From NCBI RefSeq assembly GCF_013177635.1, contig NZ_CP030944.1:1116001-1180000 (forward strand): 64,000 nucleotides of DNA. Reading direction: 5' to 3'. Shown one piece after another: positions 52,995 to 62,699 of this stretch. Source of the stretch: Arcobacter aquimarinus. GTDB taxonomy: Bacteria; Campylobacterota; Campylobacteria; Campylobacterales; Arcobacteraceae. How positions within the stretch are numbered: the first letter of the stretch is position 1; every line of letters starts with the position of its first letter. Position numbers and translations under genes: made by a program. A model generated the notes under the pieces. That model was not told where the DNA came from, made no database searches, and worked only from the letters and a program-made list of their open reading frames with translations.

Positions 52995-54257
52995 TTATTT
53001 TGTTACTTTATATTTTAATAAGAAAATAATAGAAAGAAGTTTGAATAAAATAGGCAATATTGAGTATAAAAAGATAATTGCTAAAATTGATAACTGATTT
53101 ATATTTTGTGTTTCAAAATTTGTAAATTCTAAACTTATAAAAGAAATAGCAACAGCTAAAGATAAAGATAGTTTTGTAATCATTGCCCAAAAACCAAATA
53201 ACACTCCTGTTATGTCTTGATTTTTTTGTTTTGTTTCATTTGCTACATCAGCTTGAATAGAAGAGGGCAATGCCATATCAGCTCCCAAACACATTCCTGT
53301 TATAGCACAAATTATTGCAAAATAGAAAAAATCCCCTTCACTTAAAAAAGGCACAAAACTAAAAGCACTAATTGCAATAATAATTGACAAAATCCAAGTA
53401 GATTTTTTTGAGATTTTATTTGATAGTTTTATCCAAATTGGAAAAGTTATAATTGCACTTAAAAAATAGATTATCAAAAAAAGTCCAGTTTTTTCTTCTA
53501 AAACTAATACATATTTTACGAAAAATAAAAAAAGAGTTGCTGGAAGTGCATTTGCTAGATTATTTAATAAAAAAGCAAAAAATAATTTTTTATGATGAGG
53601 ATAATTTATAAAAAAAGTTTTTAAAGATTTGAAGAAATTATCAGAAATTATATTTTTATTTTTTATCTCTAAAGATTTCAGTTTTATATAAAAAATAGTT
53701 AAGATTATTGGAAAAATAATCAAAATTGTATAAAGTAAAAGTTCTAAACTTTTTTTTGAATCATCTGAAACTAAAAATATGTAAGGAATTAATAAAGAGA
53801 TTAAAACTCCAATAATTATAAAAATCTCTCTTGAAAAAGCAAGTTTTGTATTTTCACTTTCATTATTACTCAAAATCGAGTTTAAACTAAGATAAGGAAT
53901 TAAAACAAAACTATAAGAAATATATGTAATTATTGAAAATAAAAATAACCAAAAATAATTGTAATAAACAGGTTTTATTAAAAAAAATAGTCCAAAAACT
54001 AAAAAGATAGAAGAGATAAAAATAATATTAAATTTTGTGCTGTAAATATCACAGAATCTTCCTATAAATGGGTCTATTATCATATCAATTAATCTTGTAA
54101 TTAATAAAATAATACCAACAAATCCAACACTTAAACCAATATGTTCAACATAAAAAGTAGGTAAATAAATATACAAAGGAAAACCCAAAAAAGCAATAGG
54201 AATTCCAAGGATGCCATAAAGGAAAACTGTTTTGCTTTTTAGGGTATTATTATTCAT
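52995..54257 (-). CDS. MFS transporter (MFS_2/GPH-like)
   Basis: A 420-residue permease with about 12 helices. Features include the early GIPIAFLGFPLYIYLPTFY, a conserved RLIDMIIDPFIGRFCD loop near 55, and MCLGADMALPSSIQADVA near 310, the pattern of the GPH-type MFS carriers often found beside the FAD/DUF1365/Cfa set. It may export or flip the lipid product, but no substrate is known. It lies 58 bases upstream of the lipocalin and 46 downstream of the SDR. Confidence 0.85.
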   Translation of the reverse strand: MNNNTLKSKTVFLYGILGIPIAFLGFPLYIYLPTFYVEHIGLSVGFVGIILLITRLIDMIIDPFIGRFCDIYSTKFNIIFISSIFLVFGLFFLIKPVYYNYFWLFLFSIITYISYSFVLIPYLSLNSILSNNESENTKLAFSREIFIIIGVLISLLIPYIFLVSDDSKKSLELLLYTILIIFPIILTIFYIKLKSLEIKNKNIISDNFFKSLKTFFINYPHHKKLFFAFLLNNLANALPATLFLFFVKYVLVLEEKTGLFLIIYFLSAIITFPIWIKLSNKISKKSTWILSIIIAISAFSFVPFLSEGDFFYFAIICAITGMCLGADMALPSSIQADVANETKQKNQDITGVLFGFWAMITKLSLSLAVAISFISLEFTNFETQNINQLSILAIIFLYSILPILFKLLSIIFLLKYKVTK

Positions 54258-54303
54258 TAAAATCTAATCTTTTTTATATATTTCACAAGAATTTTTATTT
54301 TAA

Positions 54304-55062
54304 TCATTTTAAAAACTTTTTTGTTATAGAAAAACTTAAACTATATGGTAAAAAACTAAGTATTTTTAGAAACTTTGATAAAATAAAAGGAAATGAAATT
54401 TCAAATTTGTAGGGCTTATTTAAGCCTTCAAATATCTTTTTAGCTGCATAATTTACTTCCATTAGTTGAGGCATTTGAAAATCATTTTTAGCTGTTAATC
54501 TTGTTTTTACAAAACCATGATTTATGATTTGCACATAAATATTTTTTCTTTGTAATTCAGGCTGTAAAGATTGAGCAAGATTTACTAAAGCAGCTTTTGA
54601 AGCACTATAAGCTCCACCATAAGGTAAACCAAAACAACTTGCCAAACTTGCATTTAAAACAATAGTTGATTTGTGTTTTTGTTTTTCTAAATAAGCAATA
54701 AGTGGTTTTAAAACTCTTAAAACACCTAAATAATTTATGTTTATCATAGATTGAAAATTTGAAATATCCCATTGCTCGTAAGTCATTGATTCATAAACTC
54801 CTGCATTGTAAAAACAGATATCTAAACCATTAAAAATATTAAATGCTCTATCCACACTTTCGATAACATTTTCATTATCTAAAACATCAATATTTAAAAG
54901 TTCTAAATTATCTGTATAAGTTGATTTTAGATTTAATAGCTCATTTGAATTTTCTATATTTCTGGAACTTGCTATCACTTGATAATTATTTTGTAACCAT
55001 AACTTAACTAACTCTAAACCAATTCCACTACTAGAACCAATAATCCAAACTTTTTTTGCCAT
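54304..55062 (-). CDS. Short-chain dehydrogenase/reductase
   Basis: A 252-residue SDR. It carries the cofactor fold VWIIGSSSGIGLELV near 5, NAG in CFYNAGVYE near 85, the catalytic Ser in VLNASLASCFG near 135, and YSASK with Tyr and Lys near 147. The C-terminal part is more hydrophobic than usual (FEISFPFILSKFLKILSFL). I use the ATG at 55062 with AAAGG nine bases upstream; an in-frame TTG at 55071 is less likely. It heads the eight-gene run and may supply reducing steps for the fatty-acyl modification. Confidence 0.88.
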   Translation of the reverse strand: MAKKVWIIGSSSGIGLELVKLWLQNNYQVIASSRNIENSNELLNLKSTYTDNLELLNIDVLDNENVIESVDRAFNIFNGLDICFYNAGVYESMTYEQWDISNFQSMININYLGVLRVLKPLIAYLEKQKHKSTIVLNASLASCFGLPYGGAYSASKAALVNLAQSLQPELQRKNIYVQIINHGFVKTRLTAKNDFQMPQLMEVNYAAKKIFEGLNKPYKFEISFPFILSKFLKILSFLPYSLSFSITKKFLK

Positions 55063-55275
55063 GATAAACAACCTTTGTTTATTTAAGCTAGCAAATACTA
55101 ACTTGAGTAAATTATATGAGAAATAAAGTATTTTTTGTATTGCTTATATGTTCATTGATAATATATAAAAATTGTTTTGTTTTTAAAATTTTCAATTTTA
55201 TTATATATGAATATATAAGGAATAAAATGCTAAAATAAAGAACTAATGATTAAAAAAATAACAAAAAGGTAGGAT

Positions 55276-56772
55276 ATGCTAAACCTCGGGGAAATCGAAA
55301 AATGGTTAAAAGAACATTCAATTAATAACTATGTGATTTCAGAAGATTTCTATGTATCTGTTCAAGGTAATGTGAATTTAAATGAAAGACTAAATGGGAA
55401 AAAAATTCCTATTAAGTTTGATAGAATTGAAGGGTATTTTGATATAAGTAATAACAAGCTTACTTCATTAGAAGGTTGTCCTAAAACAGTAGCAAGGGAC
55501 TTTAACTGTTCTAGAAATAATTTGATTTCTTTATTTGATTGTCCTTCTGAAGTTGGTGATTTTGATTGTTCTTATAACCAATTAAAAACTTTATCTTATG
55601 CACCAAAAGAGGTAAGAGGAAGTTTTAATTGTTCTTATAATGAGTTAAAATCTATAAAAGCAAGTCCTAGAACAATAAAAGGGCATTTCAAGTGTAATGA
55701 CAATAAATTAGTATCTCTTGAAGGTGGACCTAAAAATATAGAGACATATTTTGATTGTTCAAATAATATTATTGAAAGATTGACAGGTGGACCTGTTAGT
55801 GTAAAACATGACTATATATGTCATGGAAATAATCTATCTGATTTAGAAGGATTAGCTGATGAAATTGGTGGAGATTTATTAACAGATGTTAAACTTAACA
55901 ATTTAACAGCTAGATATGATGATGAAGAAAAATATTGGAAATATAAAGGTTCTGAAGTAATCTCACATATTTATAAACCAATGGTTGCTCTTGTAAGTAA
56001 TGAAGATATTATTAATTGGTTACAAAAATATGATATTAAAAACTATACTATTTTAGCAGATAGTTCTGTTGATGTTGCAGGAGATGTTAAATTATCAGGA
56101 AGATTAACGAATCTTTTTAAATTACCTATTAATTTTAATAGTGTTGAAGGGGATTTTGATATCAGTGAAAATGAATTAGTATCACTAGAAGGAAGTCCTA
56201 AAAAAGTTGGAGGAAGTTTTTTAGCTCATAAAAATGAGTTAAACTCTTTAAAAGGTGGTCCAAAAGAGGTAAAAGGTAGTTTTATTATTTTACATAATAA
56301 TATTACTTCTTTATTAAATTCACCTACTATGGTAAAAGGGGATTATATCTGTTCTCATAATCCTTTACGAACATTAGAAGGATTAGGAACAGTTTTTGGA
56401 TACGTATTTACAGGAGTATATATCCCAAGACTTAAATGTCAAAAATATAATTATAAAGGTATTACTACTTATAAATATCCAGGTGATTCTGTTATGAAAT
56501 ATTTGGATGAAGAGTATATTTCTTTAACTGATGAAGAAAAAGCATTTGAAGCAACTAAAAAGAATTTAGAAAAAGTAATCAAAAAGATGCTAAATGCGGG
56601 AACTTTAACAAAAGAAATGGTTACGGATACTTTAATTAAAAATTTAACAAAATATCAGTTAGACCAATTAAAAACAAAAGTTTTATGGATTAAAAATCCA
56701 CCAAATGAAGATAATAGTGATGTTATAAGTGAAGATGATATCATGAAACTAGCTTTTGAAAAAGAGTTATAA
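55276..56772 (+). CDS. Phage-like leucine-rich-repeat protein with two duplicated lobes
   Basis: 498 residues. Two copies of a domain, about 2-235 and 241-400, each begin with a helical cap (EIEKWLKEHSINNYVI; DIINWLQKYDIKNYTI), continue with VQGNVNLN/VAGDVKLS, and then about 6-7 and 4-5 repeats of roughly 20 residues around SLEGxPKxVxGxFxCSxNxL. The C-terminal 90 residues are helical and charged. This repeat style is familiar from large myophage genomes and scattered bacteria. No signal or membrane segment is seen; a binding or scaffold role is likely but unproven. Single gene, GGTAGG before the ATG. Confidence 0.8.
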   Translation: MLNLGEIEKWLKEHSINNYVISEDFYVSVQGNVNLNERLNGKKIPIKFDRIEGYFDISNNKLTSLEGCPKTVARDFNCSRNNLISLFDCPSEVGDFDCSYNQLKTLSYAPKEVRGSFNCSYNELKSIKASPRTIKGHFKCNDNKLVSLEGGPKNIETYFDCSNNIIERLTGGPVSVKHDYICHGNNLSDLEGLADEIGGDLLTDVKLNNLTARYDDEEKYWKYKGSEVISHIYKPMVALVSNEDIINWLQKYDIKNYTILADSSVDVAGDVKLSGRLTNLFKLPINFNSVEGDFDISENELVSLEGSPKKVGGSFLAHKNELNSLKGGPKEVKGSFIILHNNITSLLNSPTMVKGDYICSHNPLRTLEGLGTVFGYVFTGVYIPRLKCQKYNYKGITTYKYPGDSVMKYLDEEYISLTDEEKAFEATKKNLEKVIKKMLNAGTLTKEMVTDTLIKNLTKYQLDQLKTKVLWIKNPPNEDNSDVISEDDIMKLAFEKEL

Positions 56773-56862
56773 AATAATTGATTAAGTCCTAAATATATTT
56801 TTTTGGATATAATCCAAAAATTAATACATTAAGTAAATAAAATAAATGGAGAAAATTATAAT

Positions 56863-58458
56863 ATGGTTCAAACTGTAAATCTTAAAAAAGCTTTTGGTCC
56901 AAGAGTTTTATTTCAAGATATAAATTTAAAATTAGATGCTGGGAAAAGATACGGTCTAATTGGTGCAAATGGTGCTGGAAAAACTACATTTTTAAAAATA
57001 TTATCAGGTCAAGAAGATGCAACAGAGGGTGAAGTACAAGTTCAAAGTGGAAAAAAAGTAGGTGTTTTATCGCAAAATCAATTTGCTTATGAAAATAATA
57101 CTATTTTTGATGCTGTTCTTTTAGGAAATAAAAGATTACACGATGCTGTAAAAGAAAAAGAAGAACTTTATATGAGTCCTGAGTTTACTGACGAAGTAAA
57201 TAATAGACTTGCAGAACTTGAAATTATTTGTTGTGAAGAAGATCCAACTTATGAATATGATGTGAAAATTACTAGAATTTTAGAGGATTTAGGATTTCCT
57301 GCAAGTCAACACCAAGATTTGATGAGTACTTTAACAGGTGGAGATAAATTTAAAGTTTTATTAGCACAAGTTTTATATCCAAAACCAGATATTCTATTTT
57401 TAGATGAGCCAACAAATAACCTTGATATTGCAACAATCGGATGGTTAGAAAATCAATTACAACATCACGATGGAACAATGGTAGTTATCTCTCACGATAG
57501 ACACTTTTTAAATGCTGTTTGTACACATATTTTAGATGTAGATTTTAAACAAATTAGAGAGTTTACTGGAACTTATGATGATTGGTATATTGCTTCAACT
57601 TTAATTGCAAAACAAAATGAAAAAGATGTTAATAAAAAATTAAAAGAAAAAGAAGAACTTGAAAAATTTATTGCTAGATTTAGTGCAAATGCTTCTAAAG
57701 CAAAACAAGCAACTTCAAGACAAAAACAACTTGAGAAATTAGATATTGGTGCAATTCAAATTTCTAGTAGACGTGATCCTTCTATTATTTTTAAACAAAA
57801 AAGAGAAGTTGGAAAAGAGTTATTAACAGTTAAAAATATTTGTAAATCTTATGATGGAACAGTTGTTTTAGATAATATTAATTTTACGGTTGAAAAAGGT
57901 GATAAAATTGCTCTTATTGGAACAAATGGTATTGGAAAAACAACTTTATGTGAAATTTTAGAAGGTAATCTAAAAGCAGATTCTGGAGAGGTTTTATGGG
58001 GAGCAACTATTCAAAATTCATATTTTCCACAAAATGCAACTGATATTATCAAAGGTGATATGACACTTTATGATTGGTTAAGAAATTGTGATAGAGATGC
58101 TGATATTTCTGAAATTAGAAATTGTCTTGGAAGAATGTTATTCAATGGTCAAGAGCAAGAGAAAAAAGTTGATTCTTGTTCAGGGGGAGAAAAACATAGA
58201 ATGATGCTTTCTAAGATTATGTTAGAGCAAGGAAATTTCTTAGTTTTAGATGAACCAACAAACCACTTAGACTTAGAAGCTATTATTGCTTTGGGTGAAG
58301 GTTTACTTGATTATGCAGGTTCTGTAATTTGTGTATCTCACGATAGGGAATTATTAGATGCTTATGCAAATAGAATTATTGAAATTCAGCCAGGTGGAAC
58401 AATCGTTGATTTTAAAGGTACTTATGAAGAATACATTGAGTCTAAAGAGCAAGCGTAA
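56863..58458 (+). CDS. ABC-F family ATPase (YbiT-like)
   Basis: 531 residues with two ATP-binding cassettes joined by a linker and no membrane part, the ABC-F layout of translation factors. Cassette 1: GANGAGKTT near 38, LTGGDKFKVLLAQ (variant signature), LFLDEPTNNLD near 184. Cassette 2: GTNGIGKTT near 352, SCSGGEKHRMMLSK, LVLDEPTNHLDLEA near 463. The linker is rich in Lys/Glu. It most resembles the YbiT/EttA-like group, which acts on the ribosome. A strong terminator follows. Confidence 0.92.
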   Translation: MVQTVNLKKAFGPRVLFQDINLKLDAGKRYGLIGANGAGKTTFLKILSGQEDATEGEVQVQSGKKVGVLSQNQFAYENNTIFDAVLLGNKRLHDAVKEKEELYMSPEFTDEVNNRLAELEIICCEEDPTYEYDVKITRILEDLGFPASQHQDLMSTLTGGDKFKVLLAQVLYPKPDILFLDEPTNNLDIATIGWLENQLQHHDGTMVVISHDRHFLNAVCTHILDVDFKQIREFTGTYDDWYIASTLIAKQNEKDVNKKLKEKEELEKFIARFSANASKAKQATSRQKQLEKLDIGAIQISSRRDPSIIFKQKREVGKELLTVKNICKSYDGTVVLDNINFTVEKGDKIALIGTNGIGKTTLCEILEGNLKADSGEVLWGATIQNSYFPQNATDIIKGDMTLYDWLRNCDRDADISEIRNCLGRMLFNGQEQEKKVDSCSGGEKHRMMLSKIMLEQGNFLVLDEPTNHLDLEAIIALGEGLLDYAGSVICVSHDRELLDAYANRIIEIQPGGTIVDFKGTYEEYIESKEQA

Positions 58459-58478
58459 GTTTGTTTTTTAGGAAGAAT

Positions 58479-58517
58479 AAAAAAGGGGGAAGATAGAAAA
58501 TCTTCCCCCTTTTTTTA
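58479..58517. terminator. Bidirectional intrinsic terminator after the ABC-F gene
   Basis: A-run, then GGGGGAAGAT / ATCTTCCCCC with an AGAAA loop, then a T-run. It lies between the convergent ABC-F and thioesterase genes and should end both transcripts. Confidence 0.93.
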
Positions 58518-58534
58518 TAATAGTAAAAATATCA

Positions 58535-59008
58535 CTATTTTGAATGTCTTGAGGCCATTCTCATTTCTCTTCTAGCAATAGCATCATTATATCTTCTTTT
58601 ATCATCTTCAGTTACTAATTCTAATTTAGGAACAGCAGCTGGTTTACCATTTTCATCAACAGCAATCATTGTAAAGTAACATACATTTGTATTTTTAATA
58701 GTATGGTCTTTTATATCTTCTGAAATAACTTTAATACCAATTTCCATAGAAGTTCTACCCGTATAATTAACAGAAGCATGGAAAGTAACAAGAGAACCTA
58801 TTTTAATTGGATCTTTAAATAAAACCATGTCAACTGATAATGTTACTGCATACATTCCTGTATATCTTGCTGCACATGCATAAGCAACATGGTCTAACAT
58901 TTTTAAAATTTCACCACCGTGAACATTTTTACCAGAAAAATTTGCTTTATCTGGAGTCATTAACATAGTCATTGTAAGAGATTTTTCTCTTTTCACTTCT
59001 TCACTCAT
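58535..59008 (-). CDS. Acyl-CoA thioesterase (hotdog fold, YciA-like)
   Basis: 157 residues of the hotdog fold. The motif ANFSGKNVHGGEILKMLDHVAY has the HGG and Asp of this thioesterase class, with a second strand YAVTLSVDMVLFKDPIKIGS. It hydrolyses acyl-CoAs in the cytoplasm. It is a single gene ending at a shared terminator with the ABC-F gene. The likely substrate range is medium to long chain, by family only. Confidence 0.9.
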   Translation of the reverse strand: MSEEVKREKSLTMTMLMTPDKANFSGKNVHGGEILKMLDHVAYACAARYTGMYAVTLSVDMVLFKDPIKIGSLVTFHASVNYTGRTSMEIGIKVISEDIKDHTIKNTNVCYFTMIAVDENGKPAAVPKLELVTEDDKRRYNDAIARREMRMASRHSK

Positions 59009-59137
59009 TTTTTAAACCTTATGTTATAATTATTGAAATATGCAGTATTATAAAATAAAAAGAGAGTATAAGTGTAGCAATTCTATAAATTATTAGTATA
59101 GATTAAAAAAGTATAGAAAAAAGTAACATTTTGATTT

Positions 59138-61327
59138 CTAATCTTTATATTTATCTCTAATATCATTAAACTGCTGAATATTGTCAAAAAATAAATCTAT
59201 AAGTTTTGGGTCAAAATGTTTAGCTCTTTGGTTTCTAAATAATTCAAATATTTTTTCATCTTCCCAAGCTTTTTTATAACATCTTTCACTTCCAAGTGCA
59301 TCAAATACATCTGCAATAGCCGTGATTCTTCCATAGATATGGATTTCTTCACCTTTTAATCCAAAAGGATATCCACTTCCATTCCATTTTTCATGGTGTT
59401 CTTTTGCTACAATTGCTGCTGCTTTTAAAATTTCTCTATTTGAATCTTTTAAAATGTTATAGCCTATCATTGCATGCTCTTTCATAATTTCAAACTCTTC
59501 AGTAGTCAATTTTCCAGGTTTTTTTAAAATAGAATCAGGAATACCTACTTTTCCAATATCATGCATAGGAGAAGCTACAAGTAGAATATTTGCTTGTTGT
59601 TCATCTAAACCATATAAAGTTGCTAATAATTTTGAGTATTCAGCAACTCTTTTTACATGATTTCCTGTCTCTTTACTTCTTGTTTCTCCAATTTCTCCCA
59701 TTTTATAAATAATCTCTTTTTGAGTTGATTGTATCTCTTCATTAAGATTAAAAAGTTCTGTTAAATCATTTATTATCCACATATACTCTATAGTTTTATG
59801 ATTATCATCTTTTATTGGAACAATAGTTATATTTATCCAGTATGTTTTTCCAAATTTTGACCTATTTTTTAAAATACCATTAAATATAATTTTATCTTCC
59901 AATAAAGATTCTATATTTTTAAAAATCTCATTTTCTGTCTCTATATTCTTAAATATTCTATAATCAGATCCGATTAACTCTTTTTTTGTAAATTCAGTTA
60001 ATTCAACAAATTTATTATTTACATAATTTATCTTTCCATCTGCATCCGTTCTTAATAGTATTGAACTAATGTCAATAGCTTTTTCATACTCTCTTGCTAG
60101 TTTAATTGAGTGATTTAAATCTTTTTGAGAACCTTTTAATTTAAGTTGGAAATACTCTTTTACATCTTCTTGTTCTGTTATATCATTTTTTAGTGCAATA
60201 AATTCTTCAATATTTCCATTTTTATCTAAAATAGGTTTAATTAATGCATCAATCCAATAGTAAGTTCCATCTTTTTTTTTGTTTTTTATTTTTCCAGTCC
60301 AACTCTTTTTTTCATTTTTTATGGTGTTCCAAATCTTTTTATATAACTCTTTTTTGTTATCTGGATGACTTACTATATTGTGATTTTTTCCAATTAACTC
60401 TTTTTTAGAATAGCCAGATAATAAGCAAAATTGTTCATTTACATAGGTAATTATTCCTTTTTCATCTGTTTTTGAAACAATTGACCTTTCATCAACAGCA
60501 TTTTTATATTGTTTTAAAAGTTGAGAAGAACGGTTTAATTCTTTTTGTTTTCTTTTATAATCAATCCATAAATCGATTTTTAAATTCATCTCTTCTATAA
60601 CAAATGGTTTTTTTATTACATCAACTGCACCAGCTTTGTATGAATCTCTGGTTATTGTAATATTTATAGTTCCACTAATAATAATTACAGGAATTTTTAA
60701 TTCAGAAATTATTAATTCATTATTCTTTTGTAAAAAATCTATTCCATTAGCTTTTTTTAATTCTACATCTAAAATCATCAAATCAGGTTGTTCTTCTTGA
60801 ATCATTTTTAATGCATCTTTTTCATTTGATGCTAATAGAACATTATAATTTCTATTTTCAAATAAATCTTTTAATTGTTGTTGAATAACAAAAGAATCAT
60901 CAATTACTAAAATAGTTTCATTTTTATTCTGTTCTATTTTATTAATCATTTCTATAATTTGTTCAATTTTTTGAAACAAAAAATTATCTTTTATAATAAA
61001 ATCTATAATTCCTTTTTTAAAAGAAAATTCTCTTTTTTCCTCATCTTTTTGACTAGTTAAAATAAAAGTTTTAATTGAAGTATTTTCTAAATTTTCAAAT
61101 AAGTCATAACCTTTTCCATCAGGTAAATTTATGTCTAAGATAAGATAATCAATGTGATTAGTTTCTATTATTTTTCTTGCTTCTTTTAAATTGTAAGCAT
61201 TATATGTTTTGTAGTTAAAATTATTGAATTCTCTAGTTAAAAGATTATTTATTGTTTTTGAATCATCTACAATTAAAATTTTACATTTGCTTTCATCAAA
61301 AACAAAACTATTTTTTTTACTATTCAA
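59138..61327 (-). CDS. Double-receiver PAS-PAS-HD-GYP phosphodiesterase
   Basis: About 729 residues and no membrane segment. Domains in order: two receivers (phospho-Asp in LILDINLPDG near 67 and in LMILDVELKKANG near 188), PAS 1 (LLSGYSKKELIGKNHNIVSH), PAS 2 (FVELTEFTKKELIGSDYR), and HD-GYP with SPMHDIGKVGIPDS and HHEKWNGSGYPFGL, metal residues intact. It should degrade cyclic di-GMP under control of a kinase. I prefer the TTG at 61327, with GGA seven bases upstream, over a TTG six bases earlier. It follows the split aerotaxis pair on the same strand. Confidence 0.88.
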   Translation of the reverse strand: MNSKKNSFVFDESKCKILIVDDSKTINNLLTREFNNFNYKTYNAYNLKEARKIIETNHIDYLILDINLPDGKGYDLFENLENTSIKTFILTSQKDEEKREFSFKKGIIDFIIKDNFLFQKIEQIIEMINKIEQNKNETILVIDDSFVIQQQLKDLFENRNYNVLLASNEKDALKMIQEEQPDLMILDVELKKANGIDFLQKNNELIISELKIPVIIISGTINITITRDSYKAGAVDVIKKPFVIEEMNLKIDLWIDYKRKQKELNRSSQLLKQYKNAVDERSIVSKTDEKGIITYVNEQFCLLSGYSKKELIGKNHNIVSHPDNKKELYKKIWNTIKNEKKSWTGKIKNKKKDGTYYWIDALIKPILDKNGNIEEFIALKNDITEQEDVKEYFQLKLKGSQKDLNHSIKLAREYEKAIDISSILLRTDADGKINYVNNKFVELTEFTKKELIGSDYRIFKNIETENEIFKNIESLLEDKIIFNGILKNRSKFGKTYWINITIVPIKDDNHKTIEYMWIINDLTELFNLNEEIQSTQKEIIYKMGEIGETRSKETGNHVKRVAEYSKLLATLYGLDEQQANILLVASPMHDIGKVGIPDSILKKPGKLTTEEFEIMKEHAMIGYNILKDSNREILKAAAIVAKEHHEKWNGSGYPFGLKGEEIHIYGRITAIADVFDALGSERCYKKAWEDEKIFELFRNQRAKHFDPKLIDLFFDNIQQFNDIRDKYKD

Positions 61328-61405
61328 TTTCAATTTCCATAAAAGTTATTTTATATAAATACAAGCATCATATTATATAAAATAACTTTATTATTTCCTG
61401 AGTTT

Positions 61406-61450
61406 ATTCTTTTATTTTTTTATTCTTTTATTTTTTTATTCTTTTATTTT
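61406..61450. repeat. 16-bp tandem repeat at the 3' end of the MCP gene
   Basis: The unit ATTCTTTTATTTTTTT occurs at 61406-61421 and 61422-61437, with a partial copy 61438-61450. The MCP gene ends at 61436, so its stop lies inside the repeat. Because 16 is not a multiple of three, copy-number change could alter the last residues. Confidence 0.85.
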
Positions 61451-62692
61451 GACATTATTTTTTCCATCAAACTCTTTTTGATTAGCATTGTTTACTATTA
61501 ACTTAGAAATTCTATCAGTTAAAACAGCTACATCATGAGTTTGTGAAGCAATAGAAGCATTTTCTTGTGTTTGTCTATCAATTAGACTTATAGCATCATT
61601 TATTTGTTCAATCCCTGATAATTGTTCTTTTGAAGCATTTTGGATATCTGAAATAAGTTCTATTGTAAAATTAATATTTTCGTTTAGATTTTTATAATCA
61701 TGTATCATGCTATTTGCTATCTCTTTTCCTTCATTAGCTTTTTTAGTAGCATTTTCAACTATTGCTTTTATCTCTTTAGCTGCATCAGAACTTCTATTTG
61801 CTAAGTTTCTAACTTCAGCAGCAACAACTGCAAATCCACGTCCAGCTTCACCAGCAGTTGCTGCTTCAACTGCTGCATTAAGTGAAAGAATATTTGTTTG
61901 AAATGCTATTTGATCAATCACAGTTATTGCTTCATTTATTGAATTTACTTGTGTATTTATCTCTTCCATAGAAGTTGTTGTTTTAGAAGCTAGTTTTTCA
62001 CCTTGATTTGCTGCGATTGTAACTTCGCTAGCCAAATTTGCCATTTTTGTAATATTTTCAGTATTATTTTTTATGTTACTTGTAATTTCTTCAAGAGCTG
62101 CTGCTGTCTCTTCTAAAGAACTTGCAGCTTGAGTTGAACTGATATTTAATTTATCTACATTTACTAATAAAATATCTGAACTATTATCTAATGTCAGACC
62201 ATTTGATTTATTTTCTATTAGCATCTCTGTTATTGTACTTCTTAGTGTATTTATGCCTTCAAATAAAACTCTAAAATCATTATCAACTAATGAAGTATCT
62301 AGTTTTTTCATATAGTTGAAGTTACTATATTCATTTAAAATTTGTGTTATTTCATTTATTATAAATTTTAAGTTATCTACTAAAATATTTATTGTTTTAG
62401 CAATATAATTTAATTTTGTATTAGATGTTTCAGTATGAAAAATTTTATCTTCTATTAAACCATTTCCTATTTTTTCAGAAACAAGCATTAATTCGCCATA
62501 AATCAACAATTCATCATTATGCTTTTGATTTAAAATTTTACAAATAGAATCTAATTTGTCTTTTATTTTCTTATTATAACCTGAACATTCAAATTCATCT
62601 ATTACTAAAGAGTTTATGTCATCTTTTAAATAATTTTCTATATTTTCTAATACTTCAAGTATTTTATCATTAGTGTTATTTTTTAAAAACAT
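61436..62692 (-). CDS. Soluble methyl-accepting chemotaxis protein
   Basis: A 418-residue receptor with no hydrophobic membrane segment and no ligand domain. About residues 1-170 are helical linker, followed by the conserved signalling hairpin ([20 protein letters not shown] and [15 protein letters not shown]). Methylation-type helices flank it. It starts seven bases after a PAS-only protein gene, and together they look like Aer split into a sensor and a signalling protein. Its stop lies in a 16-bp tandem repeat. Confidence 0.88.
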   Translation of the reverse strand: MFLKNNTNDKILEVLENIENYLKDDINSLVIDEFECSGYNKKIKDKLDSICKILNQKHNDELLIYGELMLVSEKIGNGLIEDKIFHTETSNTKLNYIAKTINILVDNLKFIINEITQILNEYSNFNYMKKLDTSLVDNDFRVLFEGINTLRSTITEMLIENKSNGLTLDNSSDILLVNVDKLNISSTQAASSLEETAAALEEITSNIKNNTENITKMANLASEVTIAANQGEKLASKTTTSMEEINTQVNSINEAITVIDQIAFQTNILSLNAAVEAATAGEAGRGFAVVAAEVRNLANRSSDAAKEIKAIVENATKKANEGKEIANSMIHDYKNLNENINFTIELISDIQNASKEQLSGIEQINDAISLIDRQTQENASIASQTHDVAVLTDRISKLIVNNANQKEFDGKNNVKIKE

Positions 62693-62699
62693 ATTTAAC

